DNA of 64,000 bases, taken from contig NZ_JAFMZQ010000001.1 of NCBI RefSeq assembly GCF_024436415.1, positions 496,001 through 560,000 on the forward strand, given 5' to 3'. The stretch comes from Pedobacter deserti. GTDB lineage: Bacteria; Bacteroidota; Bacteroidia; Sphingobacteriales; Sphingobacteriaceae. A model generated the notes under the pieces. That model was not told where the DNA came from. It saw only the letters and a list, made by a program, of their open reading frames with translations, and searched no databases. The translations under genes were made by a program, and so were the position numbers. Below, one piece after another: positions 26,018 through 34,356 of the stretch (the stretch's first letter is position 1; each line of letters begins with the position of its first letter).

Positions 26018-26338
26018 CTAGTAAACAGGCATTTCAGGGTCAAATGCTTCCTGCCAGGCTAGAATGCCTCCTTTAAGATTGTACAGATTGGTAAGCCCCA
26101 GCTGCTGCTCAAGCTGCATTACTGCGGCTGCGCTGCGTTTACCGCTGCGGCACTGAATGATGACAGGCTTGTCTGTGGCTACTTTATCGGCCTCAATCAA
26201 AATACCGCCCAGGGGGATATTCTCGCCGTTGAGGTTAGACACTTCATATTCGAAGGGTTCCCTGACATCAATCAATTGAAAATCTTCGTTATTATCGATC
26301 TTCTGCTTTAGTTCTTCGACCGTTATTTCCTTAATCAT
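26018..26338 (-). CDS. Rhodanese-like sulfurtransferase domain protein
   Basis: 106 residues from the ATG at 26336-26338 (M-I-K-E-I-T-V-E-E-L), a single rhodanese domain. The active-site loop is I-I-Q-C-R-S-G-K-R-S, with the catalytic Cys, and the N-terminal motif is I-D-V-R-E-P-F-E-Y. Such proteins move sulfane sulfur in the cytoplasm. A longer in-frame reading from a TTG at 26356 is rejected because that TTG lies inside a -7 promoter box. It heads the operon with the small membrane protein and the 320-residue protein. Confidence 0.92.
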   Translation of the reverse strand: MIKEITVEELKQKIDNNEDFQLIDVREPFEYEVSNLNGENIPLGGILIEADKVATDKPVIIQCRSGKRSAAAVMQLEQQLGLTNLYNLKGGILAWQEAFDPEMPVY

Positions 26339-26353
26339 AGCAATCTGTTTTTT

Positions 26354-26361
26354 CAAAGATA
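26354..26361 (-). promoter_or_regulatory. -7 promoter box (TATCTTTG) of the rhodanese operon
   Basis: TATCTTTG on the minus strand is a full TAnnTTTG match ending 15 nt before the ATG at 26338. A TTG lies upstream at 26377-26379, but the spacer is only 15 nt, shorter than usual. Confidence 0.55.
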
Positions 26362-26431
26362 CGAATTGTATTGTAACAACTGAACGTGCCGGGCGTTTAA
26401 TAGTAGTAACGTAAACATTATCAAGTACATC

Positions 26432-27526
26432 ATGAACGCCATACAGCGGTTTTTCTGGTTCTGTTCAGGGGCCCATATCCCGACACTGGAAAAATACCCT
26501 ACCGAACACACGAAATACACCGGCATAGGTGCCACGATTTTCTTTACCGGCCTGTTTGCTGCTTTATCGGGCGGCTATGCCCTGCATTTTATTTTTAAGG
26601 GCGAGCCAGGAGCTATAGGGTATGCGCTGTTGTTTGGCTTGTTGTGGGGATTGGCGATCTTCAATATGGACCGCTACATCGTATCGAGCATTGATAAAAG
26701 CGCCTCTGCCTCGCGACAAATTCTACAAGCTACGCCGCGTATCCTGCTTGCGATTATGATCGGTATTGTAATCTCCCGCCCGCTTGAACTTAAAATCTTC
26801 GACAAAGAAATCAGGGAACGCCTGAAAATGAGTTATCTGAACAATCAGCGCTCGCGGATTGACACATTAAATGCGGCGTTCAATAATAAATACAAAATTG
26901 AAATGGCTAAGCTTGCCGACATCCGGGCACAGCGTGACTCGCTGCAGGCAGCCATTAAGAGCGACAGGCAGAAACTCAATTATGAAATTTTTGGCAATAA
27001 AACCACCGAGACATCGGGCATTATGGGTTATGGCCCGTACGCCAAACGAAAGGAAGCGGAACTTCAGCAAAGGCAGAGCGATCTGGATACGCTGGGTGCG
27101 GCAGCCCTCAGGCTCGAGAATTTCATTTCCGACCGGAAAGCTTTCGACGGAATGATGAGTGAACGGCTGTATACCGGCAAACAGCTGGATAGTCTTGTCA
27201 GCGTGGCGGGGTTTGCCGACCGCAACTGGGCTTTGGGTCAGCTTAAATTTACACCTGCCGGCAAGCCCGACACCGATACGGCACTGGCGGTAACATTTAT
27301 AGGTTTGTTGTTTATTTTCTTTGAATGCTTGCCGGTTTTTGTTAAATTGATGAGCAGTAACGGCCCGTACGACAAAGCCGTTAACAACATAGAGATCAGC
27401 CAGGTACATGAATCGGACCGGGAAAGAGACTATGAGGTTAGCGTGGTAGACGGCGTACATGACACGCGCGTAGATGCTGAAGTGGGCCGCCGAAAGAGAA
27501 CATTTTTATATAACTCCGATCAATGA
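26432..27526 (+). CDS. DUF4407 membrane protein with coiled coil
   Basis: 364 residues. The N-terminus (F-F-W-F-C-S-G-A-H-I-P-T-L-E-K-Y-P-T-E) and three membrane helices between about 35 and 120 match DUF4407 proteins; a charged coiled-coil region (about 135-225) is followed by another helix near 285-305 (F-I-G-L-L-F-I-F-F-E-C-L-P-V-F-V-K-L). The family is of unknown function, possibly envelope-related. It is translationally coupled by a 4-nt overlap to an M28 peptidase gene, and divergent from the rhodanese operon. Confidence 0.88.
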   Translation: MNAIQRFFWFCSGAHIPTLEKYPTEHTKYTGIGATIFFTGLFAALSGGYALHFIFKGEPGAIGYALLFGLLWGLAIFNMDRYIVSSIDKSASASRQILQATPRILLAIMIGIVISRPLELKIFDKEIRERLKMSYLNNQRSRIDTLNAAFNNKYKIEMAKLADIRAQRDSLQAAIKSDRQKLNYEIFGNKTTETSGIMGYGPYAKRKEAELQQRQSDLDTLGAAALRLENFISDRKAFDGMMSERLYTGKQLDSLVSVAGFADRNWALGQLKFTPAGKPDTDTALAVTFIGLLFIFFECLPVFVKLMSSNGPYDKAVNNIEISQVHESDRERDYEVSVVDGVHDTRVDAEVGRRKRTFLYNSDQ

Positions 27527-28464
27527 AACGAATTTTAACCGCTTTATTATTGCTTATCAGTGCGCCCTACATTTATGCGCAGGACATTAACAAGATCATC
27601 AGCAGAACCTATGTAGACAAACTGATCAAGACACTAAGCAGTGACGATATGCAGGGCAGGGCAACTTTCAGTCCGGGCATCGACAAAGCGGCAAGTTTCA
27701 TAGAAGCTGAATTCAAGCAGATCGGTCTGAAACCACTTCCGGGAGAAACTTCCTTTCGTCAGAGCTTTGAACGCCAGGGCAAAGCTCTTTTCAACGTTGC
27801 GGGCATGATCCCGGGCAAATCTAAAGCGAAGGAGATCGTGGTCTTTTCTGCGCATTATGACCATATCGGCATCGTTAAAGGAGACGCGCAGGACAGTATT
27901 GCCAATGGGGCAGATGACGATGCCTCGGGCACAACTGCCGTTATCGCGCTGGCTAAGTACTATAAGGCCCTGAACAATAACGAACGTACCCTGATCTTTG
28001 TGGCCTTTACCGCAGAGGAGATCGGCGGCTTTGGCTCTAAACATTTTTCAGGAAAACTAAATCCGGATCATGTGGTGGCGATGTTCAATATCGAGATGAT
28101 CGGCAAGGACAGTAAATTCGGGAAGAACGCCGCATTCATTACAGGCTTTGATAAGTCGGATTTCGGAAAGATCCTGCAAAAGAACCTGAAGGGAACTGAA
28201 TTTACCTTTCACCCGGATCCTTACCCTAAGCAAAATCTGTTTTACCGCAGCGACAACGCCACGCTGGCTGCGCTGGGCGTACCTGCACATACCATCAGTA
28301 CCGACCAGATCGATACCGACCAATTTTACCATACGGTAAAGGATGAGTACGAAACGCTTGATGTGGAGAATATCCTGTCGACGATAAAAGCCATTGCCCG
28401 GAGCGCCGTAAGCATCATTAAAGGGCAGGATACGCCGACAAGGATACCGCGGCTTATTGAGTAA
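27523..28464 (+). CDS. M28-family zinc metallopeptidase (aminopeptidase-like)
   Basis: 313 residues with a signal peptide (about 1-19, ending Y-I-Y-A-Q). Zinc-site motifs of M28 are present: H-Y-D-H-I-G with His111, G-A-D-D-D-A-S-G-T with Asp131, catalytic/ligand pair E-E at 165-166, N-I-E-M-I-G-K with Glu191 where Asp is more usual, and a late His in Q-F-Y-H-T-V-K-D. It should release N-terminal residues from peptides in the periplasm or outside. Start overlaps the DUF4407 stop (ATGA). The 3' end overlaps the convergent GNAT gene by 11 nt. Confidence 0.92.
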   Translation: MKRILTALLLLISAPYIYAQDINKIISRTYVDKLIKTLSSDDMQGRATFSPGIDKAASFIEAEFKQIGLKPLPGETSFRQSFERQGKALFNVAGMIPGKSKAKEIVVFSAHYDHIGIVKGDAQDSIANGADDDASGTTAVIALAKYYKALNNNERTLIFVAFTAEEIGGFGSKHFSGKLNPDHVVAMFNIEMIGKDSKFGKNAAFITGFDKSDFGKILQKNLKGTEFTFHPDPYPKQNLFYRSDNATLAALGVPAHTISTDQIDTDQFYHTVKDEYETLDVENILSTIKAIARSAVSIIKGQDTPTRIPRLIE

Positions 28465-28957
28465 GCTCCTTTTCCATAATAAAGTCGTTCATGAAGAAGC
28501 CCTTACCAATATTGATGTCGACCTCCTCAACGATCTTAAAGCCTAAGCTTTCATAAAAGCCCCGGGCTTTATTGTGACGGTTTACGTTTAACTGAAGCGT
28601 TTTTGCCCCGGCATGGGCGGCCAACCTGCATACTTCGCTGATCAGCAGTTTGCCAACTCCCTTACCATGCTGCTGCGGCAACACATATAGCTTGTGTAGC
28701 TTATAGATGGTATCGTTTTCCGGGAGACCGGAGTATCCGGCAAAGCCGATATCCATACCATCTTCCTCTGCCATGAGGAAGACATACCCGGCCCTGAACT
28801 GCTTGAGCAGTTCGGCTCTACTGTACATGGTATCCAGCATATAGCTGATCTGCTCTTCCGATAATATCTCGCCATAGGCCGATGGCCAGGTTCTCATCGC
28901 TAAATCCCGGATACTATCTATATCCCCCTCCATGGCTCTTCTAAGTAGGATCATCAT
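28454..28957 (-). CDS. GNAT-family N-acetyltransferase
   Basis: 167 residues, cytoplasmic. The acetyl-CoA binding motif is L-Y-V-L-P-Q-Q-H-G-K-G-V-G-K-L-L (Q/R-x-x-G-x-G type), followed by L-Q-L-N-V-N-R-H-N-K-A-R-G-F-Y-E-S-L-G-F, the classical GNAT C-terminal segment. The acceptor substrate is unknown. The first two codons are both ATG, so the start could be one codon later. It lies 3 nt downstream of the TPK-like gene on the same strand, so probably one operon. Confidence 0.92.
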   Translation of the reverse strand: MMILLRRAMEGDIDSIRDLAMRTWPSAYGEILSEEQISYMLDTMYSRAELLKQFRAGYVFLMAEEDGMDIGFAGYSGLPENDTIYKLHKLYVLPQQHGKGVGKLLISEVCRLAAHAGAKTLQLNVNRHNKARGFYESLGFKIVEEVDINIGKGFFMNDFIMEKELTQ

Positions 28958-28960
28958 TGT

Positions 28961-29521
28961 TTATAGTTGCTCCGTTATAAATAAATACGGGGCATTAAAA
29001 TGAAATTCAACAAAGCCATCTGTTTCTACCTCATACCTATCATCACAGGCCTTTAAGTTCGACACCTGCAGTCCGGCGACTGGCCTGAGCGCGAAGAGCT
29101 GTCCGCCAGGCTTCCATATTTTAAAGCCGGACTTCACGGCGTAAGCTTTATCACGCGCCGTAAACAGGACAATATTCAATTTGTCCAGAAAGGCTTCAAG
29201 CTCATGCAGTTCTACCTCTGCACCGATAATATTGACTGCCGGATACTTTGCCTCCGCCAGATGGTTAAGGACGGCATGCAGCGCATTATCACTTTCCGGG
29301 ATAAGCCCTGTATCTTCCTGCAGGGTAGAGAAAGCCGGCTTTGCAACAACGAGATCCACTTTGAGACCCAGGCTAAGCGCCTTGTCGTATTCGGTTTCGT
29401 TGACGATCAACGTAGGACTCCATTCCAGCATCTGACCCAGGTAATCCTCGTGGAAGTCGCCCAGCCGGTGAACATATAATGCAGGCTCCTGTTTTTCGCG
29501 TATGATATGGTGTGAAGACAT
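28961..29521 (-). CDS. Thiamine-pyrophosphokinase-like protein, probably degenerate
   Basis: 186 residues. The N-terminus S-S-H-H-I-I-R-E-K-Q-E-P-A-L and L-L/M-L-E-W-S-P-T match a TPK-like group I know from Sphingobacteriaceae, which normally carries an acidic G-D-F-D substrate loop after the K-V-D segment. Here that place reads L-K-V-D-L-V-V-A-K-P-A-F, with no acidic pair, so catalysis as a TPK is doubtful. The C-terminus has the expected beta-rich F-K-I-W-K-P-G-G-Q-L-F-A-L segment. It is upstream of a GNAT gene by 3 nt. The assignment is from memory of family look, not a search. Confidence 0.55.
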   Translation of the reverse strand: MSSHHIIREKQEPALYVHRLGDFHEDYLGQMLEWSPTLIVNETEYDKALSLGLKVDLVVAKPAFSTLQEDTGLIPESDNALHAVLNHLAEAKYPAVNIIGAEVELHELEAFLDKLNIVLFTARDKAYAVKSGFKIWKPGGQLFALRPVAGLQVSNLKACDDRYEVETDGFVEFHFNAPYLFITEQL

Positions 29522-29525
29522 AGGC

Positions 29526-29533
29526 CAAAATTA
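29526..29533 (-). promoter_or_regulatory. -7 promoter box (TAATTTTG) 4 nt before the TPK-like ATG
   Basis: TAATTTTG on the minus strand fits TAnnTTTG and ends 4 nt before the ATG at 29521, so a leaderless transcript is predicted. No TTG at the usual -33 spacing was seen. Confidence 0.4.
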
Positions 29534-29578
29534 ATCCCTTTTACAAACATTCGTACCTGTTTTGAGTTTTATATCATT

Positions 29579-29947
29579 ATGAGAAAGAGAATTTTTGTAG
29601 CAGAGGACGATAAAGACATCGCATATATTTTAAACACACTGCTTACCGGCGAAGGTTATGAAGTGGACGTGTTTAATACACTTACCGACCTGAAAACCGC
29701 TATGGCGCATCAAAAGCCGGATTTATTGCTGATGGACATCATGCTGCCGGACGGCAACGGCCTGGATCTTTGCCGTGAAATAAAGAATGCAGAGGAGCCT
29801 GTCCTACACCCGATATTCATGATGTCGGCCGCAGTACCGCTTGAAAAGATGGTAGGTAAGAACGGTGCTGACGCGATGATCAGCAAACCGTTCAAGCTTG
29901 ATTTCGTGCTTAACACGATAAAGTGTTATATCAGCGGTCAAAACTGA
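29579..29947 (+). CDS. Stand-alone response regulator receiver protein (CheY-like)
   Basis: 122 residues, a single receiver domain. Acidic pocket E-D-D near 9-11, phospho-acceptor Asp53 in L-L-M-D-I-M-L-P-D-G, Ser83 in M-M-S-A-A, and Lys103 in I-S-K-P-F. There is no output domain, so it probably acts by protein contacts. No sensor kinase gene lies next to it. Its 3' end overlaps the convergent ThuA gene by 17 nt. Confidence 0.93.
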   Translation: MRKRIFVAEDDKDIAYILNTLLTGEGYEVDVFNTLTDLKTAMAHQKPDLLLMDIMLPDGNGLDLCREIKNAEEPVLHPIFMMSAAVPLEKMVGKNGADAMISKPFKLDFVLNTIKCYISGQN

Positions 29948-32900
29948 TCCAATCTATGCTGATCAGATCACGGTTTGGTGCAGCACTTTTTAACAATATA
30001 AAGTAAAGATCGTGGCGACCCCCCGGATCGGTAACCGGTGCGGTCAAGGTTTTGAAGGTATCCCAGTTGCCCGTAGCGGTATAGTTTACCGTGCTCACCA
30101 GAGCTCCTTTAGGCGAATCTGCACGAACCTCTATGGTGGCATCCCTATTCGCCGAAGCGTAGAAATAGGTCAGCTGCTTGATCGACTTCAGATCAACATT
30201 TTTAATCACGAAGTATGACTTGTTGTGAATACTGCCCAGGTAGGTTTTATTCTTCTGCACATTGCTCAAAATATCAGCTTCTTCTGCCTGTACTTTTGCA
30301 GGACGTAATACCAGTGTTTCCTTTTTGGTAAGCGGGGTAATTGCACCGCCTTTGTCTGTGTAAGACGCAGAGAAGATATATCGTCCCTGATCTTTGGTGT
30401 CCAGGTGCCTGTCGAGCATTGCGCTGCCTTTTTGCGGCAATGCCGTATTGGTTTTTTTAGCGGTAAGCGACAAGATGTACTTGACCATTTCAGAAGCATC
30501 CTCAGTAGATATCTGCGGGTGTGCACTCATCGCATGCGGGCCCCAAACACCGCCGCCGCCTTTGATGATCTTTTTAGACAGCAGATCTACCGCAGCTTTA
30601 TTGGTAGCATACCGTTTGGAGACCTGCACGAAAGAGGGGCCTACTGATTTGGCGTCCAACTGGTGACATGCCTTACAATCACTGCCGGCAATCAGTGATT
30701 TACCGTAGTTATAGGTCGGCGTGATTTGCTGATGCCCCACAACGGACTGGTTGTTCTCCACCTTTGCAATATAATCCAGTTTAACCAGTACTTTTTTAGG
30801 ATCAACAACCTTGTCCTCGTTGTCCTTTACGTCTACCTGGTATTTGAACGCTTCAGCTTTAGGAAAGAAGAAGGAAGCATTGCTGGTTGTGTTGATGGCT
30901 ACTTGTGGCAAGGTATTTCCAACTTTAATTTCCAGGGTATCGGTACTGCTCAGTCCGCCTGCATCAGTGACCTTAAGCACTGCCTTGTAAATGCCATTAT
31001 TGTTAAAAGTATAGCTCAGGTTGGCATTGGTTGAAGCAACCTGGTTGTTTTCAAGACGCCATTCGTAGGTCAGCTGGTCGTCGTCATCATTATCATAGCT
31101 CTTCGAGGCCAGGTTCACTTTAAAAGGTGCCAGGCCGATGGTATCACGCGTTTCGATCTTAGCGATCGGAGCACGGTTGCCCCCGTTGTAATCGATCCGC
31201 ACCAAACGAGCGTCAACGTTATCAATACCGTATACTGAACCGTATTCCAGCATATACATCACGCCGTCAGATCCGATCTCTATGTCGACCGGCCTTCTGA
31301 AGTCGCCGTTAGTTTCCATAAACGGCTCCAATCTTTTGTAGTTTTCGTTCTCGTCAAGACGCAACACATACACCCAGTTCCGCATCCAATCGTACACAAA
31401 CACGCCCTTATCGTAGTACTCAGGTAGTTTGGTGGGCGATTGAAGCGCCGGACTGAAATGGTATACCGGTCCGCCCATGACACAACGGCCACCCTGGCCA
31501 ATTTCAGGGAACTCAGCAGAGCGGTTATACGGATACCAAACCATCGGTTTTTGTGCCGCAGGCAGGTTTTGCAATCCATTGTTATACTCAGATGTGTTCT
31601 GCGGGGCTGATGCTTCGAACAGGGCGCCAACTTGCTTCGTGGCGAAATCATACATTTTATAAGCCTTATTGTCGCCCACAAAATACGGCCAGCCATAGTT
31701 GCCCGCCTGTTTGGCCTGATTAAACTCGTCATAACCGCGCGGTCCCTGCACACCGTCAGTACCCGAATCCGGACCCACCTCACCCCAATACAGCGTTGAA
31801 GTTACCGGGTCTACCGATATCCGGTATGGGTTACGGCATCCCATAATATAAATCTCCGGACGTGTATTGGCTGTTCCTTTAGGAAAGAGGTTGCCTTCGG
31901 GAATGGTGTAACTTCCGTCGGCCTCGGGGTGGATCCTTAATATCTTGCCCCGAAGGTCGTTTGTGTTCGAAGCCGAACGCTCTGCAGTGAAGGTCAGGCG
32001 GTTCTGACGTCTGTCTATAGGCGCGAATCCGTCCGACTCAAAAGGCACGGTATTGTCGCCTGTTGAAATAAACAGGTTCTTATGCTTATCCCACGCCATA
32101 GACCCCCCAGTGTGCGCACTTACTTCCAGATCTATGGGGATTTCGATCAGTACTTTTTCAGACTGGAGGTCGAGCACGTTATCCTGACTGATCCTGAAAC
32201 GGGAAATATGCTGCTTCACCTTATCGCCCGCAGAAGCTGTATTGAAAAAGTATAAATAATTATTGACGGCAAAGTCAGGATCGATGGTCATACCCAGCAA
32301 ACCATTTAAATATTTATCTACAGCCTTTACCGGGAATTTGTAGACAAGCTCTGTCTTGCCGTCGGACGGCGTGTAGACATAAAAATTACCTGCACGTTCA
32401 ATGAAGAACACCCGGCCGTCGGGCGCAACCGCCAGTTCCATGGGCTCGTTCAGGTCGTCGGACAGGATGGTCTTGATAAAGCGGTTGTCTTCGGGCTTTT
32501 TAACCGCGTAAGCTTTGCTGTAGTCTAAAGGCTGAGTTCCGATAGCGTATTTGATACCGCCAAGTATATGTTTAAGAAAGAGAGGCTCACTGAAGCTCTC
32601 GTCGGTATGTCCGCCCCCGGTGTAAAAAGACCGACCGCCATCAAATTCGCGGTACCAGGCAATCGGGTGGTTATCGCCATTGGCGCCACCTTCGTAGGTG
32701 CTCTCGTCTAAGCGCGCCAGTACATTGATGCCCTCCTGTATGTTCTTGTAATTGTACCACTCATCTCTGCGCTCCCAGCGCTTTGGCAATCCCTTGGTCG
32801 AAATATGCGTCGTATCGTCGACCATCACCACGGCATTGCTGATTTGGGGGTGACTTAAAAAGTAGGCGCCGACCAGTTTATTAAACCATGGCCAGTCATA

Positions 32901-33305
32901 CTCCGTATCGGCCGCCGCATGAATACCGACGAAGCCCCCGCCAGCCTGGATGTAACGTTCAAAGGCCACCTGCTGATCGCTGTTCAGCACATCCATTGTG
33001 GTGCTCAGGAACACGACAGCGCTATAGTTTTTCAAACTGTCTTCAACAAAATAGGCAGAGTTCTTGGTGGTGTCGACCGTAAAATTGTTTTCCGCTCCCA
33101 GCTTCTGAATCGCTGCGATACCTGCAGGTATAGAGGTATGATAGAAACCTTTGGTCTTGGAGAACACCAGTACCCTTGCTGGTTTGCCAGATTCGGATGC
33201 TTTCGACGGTTTTGGGACCACGGTTTTGCAGGCGTAAAAAACTATCGAAGCACAAATCGCCGAAAATACAAACAGGTGTATTTTGAGATACTTGGATAAA
33301 AACAT
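29931..33305 (-). CDS. Multidomain lipoprotein: ThuA, PQQ-sugar-dehydrogenase-like, PKD, cytochrome c, CBM-like
   Basis: 1124 residues with a lipoprotein signal ending V-F-Y-A-C. Order: ThuA-like amidotransferase-fold domain (about 42-255, V-L-V-F-S-K-T-K-G-F-Y-H), glucose/sorbosone dehydrogenase beta-propeller (about 275-690, with G-C-R-N-P-Y-R-I-S-V-D-P), PKD domain (about 700-790, Y-E-W-R-L-E-N-N), class I cytochrome c (C-K-A-C-H near 876-880, downstream Met in P-H-A-M-S-A-H), and a C-terminal carbohydrate-binding CBM6-like domain (about 985-1124, E-A-E-D-I). Suggests a surface or periplasmic sugar-oxidising enzyme passing electrons to its own heme. No SusCD neighbour. Confidence 0.9.
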   Translation of the reverse strand: MFLSKYLKIHLFVFSAICASIVFYACKTVVPKPSKASESGKPARVLVFSKTKGFYHTSIPAGIAAIQKLGAENNFTVDTTKNSAYFVEDSLKNYSAVVFLSTTMDVLNSDQQVAFERYIQAGGGFVGIHAAADTEYDWPWFNKLVGAYFLSHPQISNAVVMVDDTTHISTKGLPKRWERRDEWYNYKNIQEGINVLARLDESTYEGGANGDNHPIAWYREFDGGRSFYTGGGHTDESFSEPLFLKHILGGIKYAIGTQPLDYSKAYAVKKPEDNRFIKTILSDDLNEPMELAVAPDGRVFFIERAGNFYVYTPSDGKTELVYKFPVKAVDKYLNGLLGMTIDPDFAVNNYLYFFNTASAGDKVKQHISRFRISQDNVLDLQSEKVLIEIPIDLEVSAHTGGSMAWDKHKNLFISTGDNTVPFESDGFAPIDRRQNRLTFTAERSASNTNDLRGKILRIHPEADGSYTIPEGNLFPKGTANTRPEIYIMGCRNPYRISVDPVTSTLYWGEVGPDSGTDGVQGPRGYDEFNQAKQAGNYGWPYFVGDNKAYKMYDFATKQVGALFEASAPQNTSEYNNGLQNLPAAQKPMVWYPYNRSAEFPEIGQGGRCVMGGPVYHFSPALQSPTKLPEYYDKGVFVYDWMRNWVYVLRLDENENYKRLEPFMETNGDFRRPVDIEIGSDGVMYMLEYGSVYGIDNVDARLVRIDYNGGNRAPIAKIETRDTIGLAPFKVNLASKSYDNDDDDQLTYEWRLENNQVASTNANLSYTFNNNGIYKAVLKVTDAGGLSSTDTLEIKVGNTLPQVAINTTSNASFFFPKAEAFKYQVDVKDNEDKVVDPKKVLVKLDYIAKVENNQSVVGHQQITPTYNYGKSLIAGSDCKACHQLDAKSVGPSFVQVSKRYATNKAAVDLLSKKIIKGGGGVWGPHAMSAHPQISTEDASEMVKYILSLTAKKTNTALPQKGSAMLDRHLDTKDQGRYIFSASYTDKGGAITPLTKKETLVLRPAKVQAEEADILSNVQKNKTYLGSIHNKSYFVIKNVDLKSIKQLTYFYASANRDATIEVRADSPKGALVSTVNYTATGNWDTFKTLTAPVTDPGGRHDLYFILLKSAAPNRDLISIDWISFDR

Positions 33306-33373
33306 AAAGGGCTTTTGTTAAGTGTGTTATTTTTGGTAAACTTAACAATTATCTGAAAATCCCTGAATTTTTT

Positions 33374-34282
33374 TTATGAATTCAAATAAGGGTTTCTGGG
33401 CATCTTTAACAGGTGATAACCCGCCGCTCTGAGTCGCTCCTGCTCTTCGGATGTCGGCATTTGCTTAAAGATAATGGTACCAAGCACCTGGCTGGGAATC
33501 ATCCGCAGTTTCACCAGCATATCGAGCAGCGATTTCTTCCAGTATACCTTGCGGAACTTGCTGTTGCCCATAGCCGTAGGCACATCATCGGCCCCTTTGA
33601 AATAGAAGTTTGGATTGAAGCGCTTAAAAGCCACCATAGGCAAATCAAGTCCGGCAGCAAACTTCTCGAACTCCCGCTCTGATACTTTATAAACGAAGTT
33701 ACCCACTGGCTCGTAAGAAAACCTGTTCTTCCAGAACTTCCTGACAAGCTTGTCGCTGATAGCGCCCATGGTATTCACAACGAAGAGCAGCAAAGGCATC
33801 TTGGAGACAGGGTCCTGCGGTTCAATGATCACAATGCCCTTCCGTGACACACGCATCATTTCATACATTGCGGCGTAGGGCCGGGGAAAATGGTGGTAGG
33901 ACTCTTTGCACAACACATAGTCGACCTCCTGATCTGCCAGAGAGAGTTGTTCCGCGTTTTCTGAGCGGTATTCTTTGATAATGCCTTCATTAAACGCTAC
34001 CGAAAGCATGTCGGTATTAAGGTCTGACGCGATGGCATTGCTTCCTTTCTTCAGGATGTATTCCGCATCGAATCCGTAGGGATCACCGATGGTAAGCCAC
34101 TCCGACCGACCGCTTTTTAAAAGAGGATCCAGGCAATCGAAGAACAACTGCTGAAGCCAGGTAGCCAGGTCGGGCGAGTCCAGAGGCTTCCTTTTAGTCA
34201 GGTATGCCCGCTTTGATTCTTCCGTTGGAAACTGCTGATTGTACCAGTCGCCATGCCTGTCGTAACTCTCTTTATGAAACAT
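33374..34282 (-). CDS. SAM-dependent methyltransferase (Methyltransf_11-like)
   Basis: 302 residues, cytoplasmic. A weak SAM motif I (W-L-T-I-G-D-P-Y-G-F-D-A) is followed by I-A-S-D-L-N-T-D-M-L and the Methyltransf_11 post-motif V-D-Y-V-L-C-K-E-S-Y-H-H-F-P-R-P; the glycine-rich loop is less canonical than usual. Substrate unknown. It follows the aminotransferase gene by 74 nt on the same strand and may or may not be in that operon. Confidence 0.8.
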   Translation of the reverse strand: MFHKESYDRHGDWYNQQFPTEESKRAYLTKRKPLDSPDLATWLQQLFFDCLDPLLKSGRSEWLTIGDPYGFDAEYILKKGSNAIASDLNTDMLSVAFNEGIIKEYRSENAEQLSLADQEVDYVLCKESYHHFPRPYAAMYEMMRVSRKGIVIIEPQDPVSKMPLLLFVVNTMGAISDKLVRKFWKNRFSYEPVGNFVYKVSEREFEKFAAGLDLPMVAFKRFNPNFYFKGADDVPTAMGNSKFRKVYWKKSLLDMLVKLRMIPSQVLGTIIFKQMPTSEEQERLRAAGYHLLKMPRNPYLNS

Positions 34283-34356
34283 CCCCTTGTTTTATGCTGC
34301 AATAATTGTCAAAAATTCTGATAAATCCATATATACCCTTGTTTTTTGTACCCCTG

